Assembly: GCA_964547975.1 (NCBI GenBank)
Contig: CAZJRM010000001.1
Location: 1-64,000 of the forward strand
Length of the DNA stretch: 64,000 bases
Source: CAYJPV01 sp964547975
GTDB taxonomy: Bacteria; Acidobacteriota; Vicinamibacteria; Vicinamibacterales; JAKQTR01
Direction of reading: 5' to 3'
Shown here: positions 34,639-42,770 of the stretch, piece after piece
Position numbering within the stretch: the first letter of the stretch is position 1
How the letters are laid out: every line of letters starts with the position of its first letter
The notes under the pieces: model-generated
Databases searched by the model: none
What the model was told of the DNA's origin: nothing
Seen by the model: only the letters and a program-made list of their open reading frames with translations
Program-made: the position numbers and the translations under genes

Positions 34639-35454
34639 ATGATCGAACGGCTCGCCAGCGTCTTCCGTCATCCGGGCGTCGGGTGGTCCGACGCGATCGA
34701 CGTCCTGATCGCGGCGGTCGTGATCTACGAGCTCCTGAAGCTCATCCGGGGCACGCGCGCGGTGCAGATGGGGCTGGGCGTCGGCGTGCTCGTCGGCCTC
34801 TACTACCTGTCGGGCTGGGCGCGGTTCGAAACGGTCAACTGGCTCATCCGCAACCTCGCCGGCTACGTGGTCTTCGCCGCTATCGTGCTGTTCCAGACCG
34901 AGATCCGCCGGACGCTGGCGAACCTCGGCCGGGCGCGGCTCTTCCGGTACTTCTCCCGATCGGTGTCGGCCAGCGAACAGATCGAAGAACTGGTCGTCGC
35001 GACCACGGTGCTGGCGAGCCAGCGCACCGGCGCGATCATCGCCGTCGAGCGCGAAATCGGGCTGCGGAACTACATCGAGGGCGGCATCCCCCTCGACGCG
35101 ACGGTGACGTCCGACCTGCTCATCAGCATCTTCCAGACGAAGTCGCCGCTGCACGACGGCGCGGTCATCATCCAGGGCGACCGCCTGGCCGCCGCCGCCT
35201 GCTTCCTTCCGCTGACCGTGAACCCGGCCATCAGCAAGGACTTCGGCAGCCGCCACCGCGCGGCCATCGGCCTGACGGAGGAAAGCGACGCGGTGACCCT
35301 CGTGGTCTCGGAGGAGACGGGGCGCATCTCGATCGCGCTTGACGGGCACGTGGAGACCGGCGTGGATGCGGATCGGCTGCGCGCGCGCCTGCGGGCGCTG
35401 GTGCCCCAGCGGCGCCAGTTGCTCGAGGCCAAAGCCGCGGGAGGGTTCGACTGA
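34639..35454 (+). CDS. cdaA: diadenylate cyclase CdaA
   Basis: 271 residues. Makes c-di-AMP from two ATP. N-terminal TM helices (SDAIDVLIAAVVIYELLKLI, MGLGVGVLVGLYYLSGW, NLAGYVVFAAIVLFQ), then the DAC domain with SPLHDGAVII (DGA) and SRHRAAIGLTEESDAVTLVVS (RHR), both intact. Ends one base into the cdaR ATG (TGATG), and cdaR-glmM follow, as in Firmicutes where the three proteins interact. Confidence 0.95.
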   Translation: MIERLASVFRHPGVGWSDAIDVLIAAVVIYELLKLIRGTRAVQMGLGVGVLVGLYYLSGWARFETVNWLIRNLAGYVVFAAIVLFQTEIRRTLANLGRARLFRYFSRSVSASEQIEELVVATTVLASQRTGAIIAVEREIGLRNYIEGGIPLDATVTSDLLISIFQTKSPLHDGAVIIQGDRLAAAACFLPLTVNPAISKDFGSRHRAAIGLTEESDAVTLVVSEETGRISIALDGHVETGVDADRLRARLRALVPQRRQLLEAKAAGGFD

Positions 35455-36365
35455 TGGCGTACAACCCCCTGCGCCGGTTCGGCCTGAAGGTACTCTCGGT
35501 CGTCATCGCCGTCATGCTGTGGCTGGCGGTCGGCGGCGAGCAGGAGGTGGAGCGGACCCTGCGATCGCCGCTCGAACTCCAGAACATCCCCGAGGGACTC
35601 GAGGTCGTCGGCGAAGCGCCCAGCACGGTCGATGTCCGGGTGCGCGGCACCTCGACCACGCTGGGTCAGTTGTCGGCCGGCGACGTCGTGACCGTCCTCG
35701 ACGCCGCGTCGGCCAAACCGCGCCGGCAGTTGTTCCACCTCGGGCCCGACCAGGTCCGCGTGCCGTTTGGTGTCGAGGTGACGTTCGTCGGCCCCACGAC
35801 GATTCCGCTGCTCTTCGAGCGGCAGTCCACCAAGAGCGTACCCGTCGCGCCTGCAATCGAAGGACAGCCCGCGGCGGGATATTTCATCGAGCGCGTGACG
35901 GTCGAGCCCGCCGAGGTCGAGGTGATCGGGCCGGAGTCGGCGCTGCGCGCCGTGCAGCAGGCCGCCACCGAGACGGTGGAACTCACGGGCGCGACGGGCC
36001 CGATCCGCGAAACGGTCAATATCGGTCTTCCCGACAGTTCCGCGCGCCTGCGGATGCCGCACACGGCGCGGGTCACCGTCAGCATCGCACCTGTCCGATC
36101 GGAACGCACCCTGAGCGCCGTGCCCGTGCGGATGCGGAGTCTGCGCGCCGGCCTCTCGGCCAGCGCCTCGCCATCCAACGTGGCCGTGACGCTCCGCGGC
36201 CCGGACGACGCCCTGCGGGCGTTGACGACGGATCAGGTCGAGGTCTCCGTCGACCTGGCCGGCCTGGGACCCGGCCGCTACACCCTCGATGTCCGGACGT
36301 CGTCGCTCCGGTCGCTCGGTGTCGTGCGGTCCGCACCGCAGCAGGTTCAGATCATCATCCGATGA
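35454..36365 (+). CDS. cdaR: CdaR-like protein with YbbR domains
   Basis: 303 residues: one N-terminal TM anchor (FGLKVLSVVIAVMLWLAVGG), then extracytoplasmic tandem YbbR-type repeats (about 45-115, 120-210 and 215-300), with the repeated pattern TVDVRVRGTSTTLGQL and NVAVTLRGPDDALRAL. In characterised systems CdaR binds CdaA and tunes c-di-AMP synthesis. Overlaps cdaA by 1 nt and glmM by 4 nt. Confidence 0.9.
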   Translation: MAYNPLRRFGLKVLSVVIAVMLWLAVGGEQEVERTLRSPLELQNIPEGLEVVGEAPSTVDVRVRGTSTTLGQLSAGDVVTVLDAASAKPRRQLFHLGPDQVRVPFGVEVTFVGPTTIPLLFERQSTKSVPVAPAIEGQPAAGYFIERVTVEPAEVEVIGPESALRAVQQAATETVELTGATGPIRETVNIGLPDSSARLRMPHTARVTVSIAPVRSERTLSAVPVRMRSLRAGLSASASPSNVAVTLRGPDDALRALTTDQVEVSVDLAGLGPGRYTLDVRTSSLRSLGVVRSAPQQVQIIIR

Positions 36366-37705
36366 CCCACTCACTCTTCGGCACCGACGGCGTGCGCGGG
36401 CGCGCCGGCACGTACCCGCTCGACGGCGACACGATTCGCCGCCTCGGCACCGCCCTGGTTCGGGCGTTGCCGCACTCGGCGGAACCGACTCACCTCCTGA
36501 TCGGCCGCGACACCCGCGAGTCGGGCGAGTGGATCGAACGTGAGCTGGCGTTCGGCGCGAGGTCGGCCGGCGCGGAGGTCGTCAGCGCCGGGGTGATTCC
36601 GACACCGGCCGTGGCGGTCCTGACCGGCAGCCAGCACTTCGTCGCGGGGATCGTCATCTCGGCCTCGCACAATCCGTTCGAAGACAACGGCATCAAGGTG
36701 TTTGCCGGCACCGGCGAGAAGTACACCGAGGCGCTGGAATCCGAAGTCGAGGCCATCGTCGCCGACCGATCGTGGGCGACCCCGGAGGGTGAGGCCGGAC
36801 CGGTGCCGTTGACCGACTATTCGGCCGCCTACCTCGCGCACGCCCGCGCGACGCTCGGCGGCACGGCGCCGCCGCACGCCGTGCGCGTGGCGATGGACTG
36901 CGCGAACGGCGCGACCTTCGAGGTCGCGCCCGCGCTGTTCCGCGACCTGGGCTTCGACCTCGTCACGATGGGCACCTCGCCCAACGGGCGCAACATCAAC
37001 CTGGACTGCGGATCGACCCATCCGGAGCGCCTCGCCCGCGTGGTCGTCGAATCCGGGTGCGCCCTGGGAGTCGCCTTCGACGGCGACGGAGATCGCGCGC
37101 TCTTCGTCGACGCATCGGGTCGCATGGTCGATGGCGACGCGGTGATGTACCTCTGCGCGAAACGGATGGCGGAGCGCGGCACGCTGCGCGGCGGGGCCGT
37201 CGCGGCGACGGTCATGAGCAACATCGGCCTGGAAATCGCGCTTCGCGATCTCGGGATCGGGATGCTCCGCTGCCCGGTCGGCGACAAGTACGTGATGGAA
37301 GAGATGATGCAGCGAGGACTTGCCATCGGCGGCGAGCAGTCCGGCCACATCATCTTCATGGACACGCTGTTCACGGGAGACGGCATCGTCACGGCGCTCA
37401 ACGTGCTGCGGGTGATGGCGGAAACCGGGCGGTCGCTGGCCGAGCTGGCCCAGGGCTACCGGGCGTTCCCGCAGGTCCTGCTCAACGTGCGGGTTCGCGA
37501 GAAGCGGGACTGGAAGGGCGTGCCGGCCATCGCCGATGCGGTGGCAAGCGTCGAGACCCGCCTGGCGGGCCGCGGCCGGCTGCTGGTGCGGTATTCGGGA
37601 ACCGAACCGCTCCTGCGCGTGATGATCGAAGGCGAACGCGACGACGAGATTGCGGCGTGGGCGAGGGAGATTGCCGACGCGGTCGGCGCCGCGCTCGGCG
37701 CGTGA
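36362..37705 (+). CDS. glmM: phosphoglucosamine mutase
   Basis: 447 residues. Converts glucosamine-6-P to glucosamine-1-P for UDP-GlcNAc and cell-wall synthesis. FGTDGVRGRAG at the N-terminus, phosphoserine loop VISASHNPFEDNGIK, metal loop FDGDGDRALFVD, sugar loop GGEQSGHII, and the C-terminal RYSGTEPLLRVMIEG. GlmM binds CdaA and can inhibit it in other bacteria. ATGA overlap with cdaR. Confidence 0.97.
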   Translation: MTHSLFGTDGVRGRAGTYPLDGDTIRRLGTALVRALPHSAEPTHLLIGRDTRESGEWIERELAFGARSAGAEVVSAGVIPTPAVAVLTGSQHFVAGIVISASHNPFEDNGIKVFAGTGEKYTEALESEVEAIVADRSWATPEGEAGPVPLTDYSAAYLAHARATLGGTAPPHAVRVAMDCANGATFEVAPALFRDLGFDLVTMGTSPNGRNINLDCGSTHPERLARVVVESGCALGVAFDGDGDRALFVDASGRMVDGDAVMYLCAKRMAERGTLRGGAVAATVMSNIGLEIALRDLGIGMLRCPVGDKYVMEEMMQRGLAIGGEQSGHIIFMDTLFTGDGIVTALNVLRVMAETGRSLAELAQGYRAFPQVLLNVRVREKRDWKGVPAIADAVASVETRLAGRGRLLVRYSGTEPLLRVMIEGERDDEIAAWAREIADAVGAALGA

Positions 37706-37751
37706 CCGCGCCGGGGCCCGGACTCGGACGGGCCGGCAGGTGGAGACGATG

Positions 37752-38459
37752 ATGCGACTGGGAGTGAATATCGATCACATCGCGACGATCCGGCAGGCGC
37801 GTCGGGCGTCCGAGCCGGACCCCGTGGCGGCGGCGGTCATCGCCGAACTGGCCGGGGCCGAGGGCATCACCGTGCATCTGCGCGGAGACCGGCGCCACAT
37901 CCAGGACCGCGACGTCGACCTGCTGCGGCAGACGCTGCGGACGAGGCTGAACATCGAGATGGCGGCCACGGAGGACATGGTGGCCATCGCCGCCCGCGTG
38001 CGGCCGTACCAGGTGACGCTCGTGCCGGAACGGCCGGAAGAGGTGACGACGACCGGCGGGCTCGACGTCGCCCACCATGCCGCGGCCGTCCGGCGAGCCG
38101 TCGAGGTGTGCCGGCCGCTCGGCATCAAGGTCAGCCTCTTCGTCGACGCCTTCGATGAACAGGTGGAGGCGTCGAAGGCCGCCGGCGCCGATGCGATCGA
38201 GATCAACACCGGGCCCTACGCGGACGCGCCGGACGGAGACAAGCCCGCGCAGATCGGGCGCCTGCGGCGCACGGCGGAACGCGCCTCGGCCGAAGGGCTG
38301 GAGGTGCTGGCGGGACACGGCCTCACGTACTTCAACGTGCGGCCCGTCGTGGCGCTGCCGCATATCGTGGAGTTGAACATCGGCCACAGCATCGTGTCCC
38401 GCGCGGCGCTCGTCGGTCTCGACCGGGCCGTGCGCGAGATGGTGGCGCTGCTGCAATGA
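37752..38459 (+). CDS. pdxJ: pyridoxine 5'-phosphate synthase
   Basis: 235 residues. Last step of DXP-dependent vitamin B6 synthesis. MRLGVNIDHIATIRQARR, ITVHLRGDRRHIQDRDV, LNIEMAATEDMV, PYQVTLVPERPEEVTTTGGLDV and VLAGHGLTYFNVRPV are all canonical. ATG 37752 is preferred over 37749 because GGAG is then six bases away. Its TGA overlaps the next ATG. Confidence 0.95.
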   Translation: MRLGVNIDHIATIRQARRASEPDPVAAAVIAELAGAEGITVHLRGDRRHIQDRDVDLLRQTLRTRLNIEMAATEDMVAIAARVRPYQVTLVPERPEEVTTTGGLDVAHHAAAVRRAVEVCRPLGIKVSLFVDAFDEQVEASKAAGADAIEINTGPYADAPDGDKPAQIGRLRRTAERASAEGLEVLAGHGLTYFNVRPVVALPHIVELNIGHSIVSRAALVGLDRAVREMVALLQ

Positions 38460-39232
38460 CCGGGTATGCCCGTGCGATGGCGATCGTGATGGTGGCCGTT
38501 GCCGCATCCGGCTCGCTCGTGGCGTCCGGCTTCCTGCGACCGGGCTCAGGGCCGGTCAGCCGGACGACGATGGCCGTCTCGACCGACGTCCAGTCCGTGA
38601 CGTTCGCGGCGCGCGACGGCGTCACTGTCTTCGGTACGATCTACCTGCCCGAACGGCTGCCCGCGCCTGCCGTGCTGCTGCTGCCGATGGCGGGACGCAC
38701 CCGGCAGGAGTGGGATGATGGCGCGAACGCCCTGGCGCGGGCCGGGATGGCGGCCCTGGCGATCGACTTCCGGCGCGGCGGCGGGCCCTCCGGCGGCGAC
38801 GGCACCGGAGAGGGCGAGTCGTACGCCGACCTCGTGTTCGACGCCGAGGCGGCTCGCGCCTATCTGGCCGCCCGTCCCGACATCGTGGCGTCGCGAATCG
38901 GCATCGCCGGGGCATCGCTCGGCGCCAACGTCGCGGTCCTGGCGGCGGCCAACGATCCCATGGTGCGATCGCTGGCGTTGCTGTCCGTATCGCTCGAGTA
39001 CCGCGGCCTCAGGATCGAGCAGGCCATGGTGAAGTTCGGCAACCGTCCCGCGCTGCTCGTGTCGAGTTCTGAAGACTACTACGCGTGGCGTTCGGCGCGC
39101 ACGCTCGTGACCGCCGGTGACGGCCCCCGGGAACTGCGCGTCCTGTCCGACGCGGGCCACGGGATGGTGATGCTGGCGCGCCATCCCGAACTGGTCGACG
39201 CGGTTGTGGACTGGTTCGCGCGCACGTTATGA
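38456..39232 (+). CDS. exported alpha/beta hydrolase, dienelactone-hydrolase-like
   Basis: 258 residues. An N-terminal signal or anchor (AIVMVAVAASGSLVASGFL) is followed by an alpha/beta-hydrolase fold: PAVLLLPMAGRTRQEWDD (oxyanion side), nucleophile Ser in IGIAGASLGANVAVLAA, acid loop LLVSSSEDYY, and catalytic His in LSDAGHGMVML. Coupled to pdxJ by ATGA. Substrate unknown. Confidence 0.82.
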   Translation: MTGYARAMAIVMVAVAASGSLVASGFLRPGSGPVSRTTMAVSTDVQSVTFAARDGVTVFGTIYLPERLPAPAVLLLPMAGRTRQEWDDGANALARAGMAALAIDFRRGGGPSGGDGTGEGESYADLVFDAEAARAYLAARPDIVASRIGIAGASLGANVAVLAAANDPMVRSLALLSVSLEYRGLRIEQAMVKFGNRPALLVSSSEDYYAWRSARTLVTAGDGPRELRVLSDAGHGMVMLARHPELVDAVVDWFARTL

Positions 39233-39233
39233 T
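39204..39233 (+). promoter_or_regulatory. candidate promoter of the TPR gene
   Basis: TTGTGG at 39204-39209, 18-bp spacer, TATGAT at 39228-39233, 20 nt before ATG 39254. It overlaps the end of the hydrolase gene. Confidence 0.4.
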
Positions 39234-39253
39234 CGAGACAAAGGTCCCTCATC

Positions 39254-39850
39254 ATGAAATCTGAGTCTGTGGTGTACGCCATCGCTGGCACGTTGTTCGG
39301 GTTCATCATCGGTTGGATCGTCGGCACGCAGCAGGCGCCGGGACACGTGGCGGCGGGCGTGCCGAACACCGCGGCGAGCCAGGCGTCCGCGCCGGCGCAG
39401 GCGGGCGCGATGCCGCCCGCGTCGCAGCCGATGCTCGACGAAGCCCAGGTGACGGCCATGCGGAACGTGGCCGACCGCGATCCGAAGAACGTGGAATCGC
39501 GCATCCAGTTGGGCAACATGTACTTCGACGCCGAGCGGTACCAGGACGCGATCCGTTGGTACCAGGACGCGCTCGCGCTGAAGCCGAATGACCCCGATGT
39601 CAGCACCGATCTGGCCATCTGCTTCTACTACACCAGCCAGGTCGACAAGTCGCTCGCGCAGTTCGAGCAGTCGCTCGCCATGAGCCCGTCGCACGTGAAG
39701 ACGTACCTGAACATGGGCGTGGTCAAGAACTTCGGCAAGCAGGACGTCGCGGGTGCGCGGGCGGCGTGGCAGAAAGTCCTCTCGCTCGCCCCGGGAACGC
39801 AGGAGGCCCAGGCGGCCCAGCGGTTTCTCGACAGCGTGGCCGGCAAGTAG
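39254..39850 (+). CDS. membrane-anchored TPR protein
   Basis: 198 residues. One TM helix (VVYAIAGTLFGFIIGWIVG), a Pro/Ala-rich linker, then three TPR units (ESRIQLGNMYFDAERYQDAIRWYQ, DLAICFYYTSQVDKSLAQFE, TYLNMGVVKNFGKQDVAGAR). Probably a scaffold facing the periplasm, or the cytoplasm in CcmH-like proteins. Not recognised as part of a known complex. It precedes the YHS protein by 15 nt. Confidence 0.75.
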   Translation: MKSESVVYAIAGTLFGFIIGWIVGTQQAPGHVAAGVPNTAASQASAPAQAGAMPPASQPMLDEAQVTAMRNVADRDPKNVESRIQLGNMYFDAERYQDAIRWYQDALALKPNDPDVSTDLAICFYYTSQVDKSLAQFEQSLAMSPSHVKTYLNMGVVKNFGKQDVAGARAAWQKVLSLAPGTQEAQAAQRFLDSVAGK

Positions 39851-39865
39851 ACGGTCCGGCGGCCC

Positions 39866-40147
39866 ATGCTCACGCGATTCCTCCTCTGGGCGCTGCTGCT
39901 GACGCTCGTGTTCCGCGCCATCGGGCGGATCATTCGCGGCATCGCCGAAGGCGCAGGCGGGGCGCCGCCGCGCCGCCGGGAGGGCGGCCGGTCCTCCACG
40001 ACGACGCCGGCGAAAGGGGAGTTGATGGCGCGCGACCCCGTGTGTGGCACGTACGTCGTGCAGTCGCGCGCCGTGTCGGCCCGGGGGCGCGACGGCGTGC
40101 AATACTTCTGTTCGGAGAAGTGCCGCAGCGAGTACCTGAAGTCGTAG
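39866..40147 (+). CDS. small membrane-anchored YHS-domain protein
   Basis: 93 residues: a short N-terminal TM helix (FLLWALLLTLVFRAIG), a basic linker, and a C-terminal YHS domain with DPVCGTYV and YFCSEKCRSEYL (Cys residues likely bind metal). Such domains occur in heavy-metal transporters and monooxygenases; the role here is unknown. It follows the TPR gene closely. Confidence 0.7.
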   Translation: MLTRFLLWALLLTLVFRAIGRIIRGIAEGAGGAPPRRREGGRSSTTTPAKGELMARDPVCGTYVVQSRAVSARGRDGVQYFCSEKCRSEYLKS

Positions 40148-40202
40148 CCCGCTTCCGAAGCGGTCCGATCGTCTGATTGGCGTGGCGGGGCGACTGGCGT
40201 GG

Positions 40203-40222
40203 GGCAGGGCTTCAGCCCTGCC
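40203..40222. repeat. REP-like palindrome, copy 4
   Basis: Arms GGCAGGGCT / AGCCCTGCC around TC, preceded by CGTGG as in copy 2, in the gap before the dehydrogenase gene. Confidence 0.8.
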
Positions 40223-40263
40223 TGACAAGAGGCAGCGCGACTCCGCGACAGGATGACCCGCTC

Positions 40264-41220
40264 ATGAGCCAACCCCGAGTCCTCGTCACGCGCCGTATTC
40301 CCGCGTCCGTCCTCGCGCGCCTCGAGGCGTCCTGTGACGTGGATGTCTACAGGGGGACCGGCGCCATCCCCCGCGACGAGCTGCGCGCCGGCCTGCGCGA
40401 CAAGCTGGGCCTGGTCTGCGTGCTGACGGATCGGATCGACGGTGAGGTCCTCGACGCGGCCCCGGCGCTGCGGGTGGTCGCCAACATCGCCGTCGGCTAC
40501 GACAACTTCGACGTGGCGGCCGCGAACGCGCGCGGCGTCATCATGACGAACACGCCGGACGTGCTGACCGAAGCCACGGCCGACCTCACCTGGGCGCTGA
40601 TCCTCGGCATCATGCGCCGCGTCACCGAAGGTGATCGCCTGATCCGCCGGGGCGGGTGGACCGGGTGGGCGCTCGACTTCATGCTGGGCTCGGACCTCCG
40701 CGGCAAACAGCTGGGGATCGTCGGCCTGGGCCGTATCGGTTCGGCGGTCGCCCGCCGGGCTGCCGCCTTCGGCATGCGCGTGGCGTACGCCACGCTGCCG
40801 GGCGCGCCGCCGGCGGCGACGTCGGGATTCGCGGCGCTGGGCTTCGACGAACTCCTCGCCTCGTCCGACGTCGTGTCGTTGCACGTGCCGCTGACGCCGG
40901 AGACACGCGGTCTCATCGATCGCACGGCGCTCGCGCGAATGAGACGCAGCGCGTATCTCGTCAACACCTCGCGCGGGCCGGTCGTGGACGAAGAGGGGCT
41001 CGCCTGGGCGCTGCGTGAAGGTCTCATCGCCGGGGCCGCGCTCGACGTCTTCGAACGCGAACCCCTCGTGCACCCCGACCTCGTGGGGATCGAGAACGTC
41101 CTGCTCGCCCCGCATCTCGGTAGCGCGACGATCGAAACACGCACCGCGATGGCCGATCTCGCCGTCTCCAACGTGCTCGCCGTGCTCGCCGGTCAACCGC
41201 CGATCACGCCCATCGCCTGA
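40264..41220 (+). CDS. D-2-hydroxyacid dehydrogenase (glyoxylate/hydroxypyruvate reductase type)
   Basis: 318 residues. NAD-binding fold with GIVGLGRIGSAVARRAAAFG, substrate-side VANIAVGYDNFDVAAANARG and TPDVLTEATADLTWALIL, catalytic Arg in LVNTSRGPVVDEEGLAWAL, Glu in ALDVFEREPL and His in LLAPHLGSATIETR. Reduces 2-oxoacids; glyoxylate reductase is the nearest guess. endonuclease III starts 5 nt after its stop. Confidence 0.9.
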   Translation: MSQPRVLVTRRIPASVLARLEASCDVDVYRGTGAIPRDELRAGLRDKLGLVCVLTDRIDGEVLDAAPALRVVANIAVGYDNFDVAAANARGVIMTNTPDVLTEATADLTWALILGIMRRVTEGDRLIRRGGWTGWALDFMLGSDLRGKQLGIVGLGRIGSAVARRAAAFGMRVAYATLPGAPPAATSGFAALGFDELLASSDVVSLHVPLTPETRGLIDRTALARMRRSAYLVNTSRGPVVDEEGLAWALREGLIAGAALDVFEREPLVHPDLVGIENVLLAPHLGSATIETRTAMADLAVSNVLAVLAGQPPITPIA

Positions 41221-41224
41221 CGCC

Positions 41225-41905
41225 ATGCCACCACGCGCGCTGCCCCTGCCGAATCCCCGGGACGTCGAGTGGACCATGCGCCGCCTGGCGCGTGCCATCA
41301 CCGGCCTCGAGCTCCCCGTCGTCGAGAAGATCGCCGAAGCCCAGAAGGAAGACGCCTTCCAGGTGCTCATCGCGACATTGCTGTCGGCGCGTACGCAGGA
41401 TGCGACCACGGCGGCGGCGTCCGGACGCCTGTTCGCGGCGGCTCCGGACGCGAAGACAATGGCGACGTTGCCGGTGAAGCGGATCGAGAAGCTGATCTAT
41501 CCCGTGAGCTTCTATCGGACGAAAGCCGTCCACGTGAAGGAGACGTGCCGTCTCCTCCTCGACACCTTCGGTGGGCGGGTGCCGGGCACGATGGACGAGC
41601 TGCTGACGCTGCCGGGCGTCGGCCGGAAGACGGCAAACCTCGTGCTGATCCTGGGCTTCAAGAGCCTGCGCAACATCTGCGTCGACACGCACGTGCACCG
41701 CATCTCGAACCGTATGGGCTGGGTGCGGACCCGCACGCCCGACGAGACCGAGCAGGCGCTCTACGAGCGGACGCCGGCCCGCTGGTGGCCGTATATCAAC
41801 CTGTACCTCGTGACGTGGGGCCAGAACGTCTGCCGCCCGATCACGCCGAAGTGCGGCGAGTGCGTGCTGGTGGAGCGATGCCCGAGGCTGGGGACTGGCA
41901 CCTAG
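41225..41905 (+). CDS. nth: endonuclease III, DNA glycosylase/AP lyase
   Basis: 226 residues. Removes oxidised pyrimidines. Helix-hairpin-helix LLTLPGVGRKTANLVLIL, catalytic Asp in CVDTHVHRISNRMGW, and a [4Fe-4S] site CX6CX2CX5C (CRPITPKCGECVLVERC). The Lys of the active site is expected in the HhH segment (GRKTA). The final residues after the cluster (PRLGTGT) come from a GCCTGG-type repeat that contains the stop codon, so the C-terminus was probably reshaped by the repeat. Confidence 0.94.
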   Translation: MPPRALPLPNPRDVEWTMRRLARAITGLELPVVEKIAEAQKEDAFQVLIATLLSARTQDATTAAASGRLFAAAPDAKTMATLPVKRIEKLIYPVSFYRTKAVHVKETCRLLLDTFGGRVPGTMDELLTLPGVGRKTANLVLILGFKSLRNICVDTHVHRISNRMGWVRTRTPDETEQALYERTPARWWPYINLYLVTWGQNVCRPITPKCGECVLVERCPRLGTGT

Positions 41906-42046
41906 CGCCTGGAGCCTGGGGCCTGGAGCCTGAACTGAGCTCGACCTGAAGCCGGAGTCGTGCGGGATCCTGGCTCTGCAGGCCGAGAGCCGTGCGCCTC
42001 CACGAGCCGCCAACCGCCAACCGCGAGCCGCGAGCCGTGAGCCATG
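41900..42046. repeat. GCCTGGAGCC and GAGCC repeat tract after nth
   Basis: Degenerate tandem units: GCCTGGAGCCTGGGGCCTGG at the start, then repeated CGCGAGCC/GTGAGCC near 41981-42050. Part of the nth stop codon lies in it. No gene seen. Confidence 0.75.
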
Positions 42047-42120
42047 AGCCTGATGTATCATTCCCCCGTCGGGAGCGTATCGGTACGCCACCCGGCGCGT
42101 TTCTTTCAAGGAGTGAACTC

Positions 42121-42669
42121 ATGCGGCAGGTTTCTCGTGTCGTCGTGGCGCTGGCGTGTGCCGCGTCGTGGGCGGTTGGGGCCGGAATCGCGTCGGCGCA
42201 GCCGGCGCCCGCGGCAGGCAACCCCATCGTCGTGATCGAATTGCCCAGGGGCTCCGTCACCATCGAGCTGTATCCGGCGGAGGCACCCAAGACCGTCGAG
42301 AACTTCCTGAAGCTGGTCAAGTCCAACTTCTACAACCGTCAGCACTTCCACCGGGTCGAGGGCTTCGTCGTCCAGGTCGGCGACCCCGATTCGAAGAGTC
42401 TCGATCGCAAGGACAGCTGGGGCCGTCGCGGCAACGGCAAGCCCATTGGCGTGGCCGAGATCAGCAAGAAGCTGAAGCACATCAAGGGTGCCGTGGGGAT
42501 GGCGCACGCCGGCGATGCCACGAAGGCCGACAGCCAGTTCTACATCACCAAGCTGCCGAGAAAGATCCCCGAAGGGCAGTACGCGATATTCGGACAGGTC
42601 ATCTCGGGGATGGATGTGGTCGACAAGATCGAATTGGGGGATCTGATCAAGCGGATGTATGTAAAATAG
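42121..42669 (+). CDS. exported cyclophilin-type peptidyl-prolyl isomerase
   Basis: 182 residues from ATG 42121 (AAGGAG upstream). Signal peptide VVVALACAASWAVGAGIASA; cyclophilin domain with VIELPRGSVTIELYPAEAPK, TVENFLKLVKSNFYNRQHFH, FHRVEGFVVQVGDP, and GMAHAGDATKADSQFYI. Probably helps fold exported proteins in the periplasm. Catalytic Arg is in FHRV; the usual Trp is not seen, as in several bacterial cyclophilins. Confidence 0.9.
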   Translation: MRQVSRVVVALACAASWAVGAGIASAQPAPAAGNPIVVIELPRGSVTIELYPAEAPKTVENFLKLVKSNFYNRQHFHRVEGFVVQVGDPDSKSLDRKDSWGRRGNGKPIGVAEISKKLKHIKGAVGMAHAGDATKADSQFYITKLPRKIPEGQYAIFGQVISGMDVVDKIELGDLIKRMYVK

Positions 42670-42770
42670 GCTTGTCCGGCAGGGCGCGCAGCGACCCAGA
42701 GGCGAATCCGGGAACGACCTGTCACCACCGATGTGGTTGGCGTTCCGGCGAATCAACTTTGAGCCAGCGA

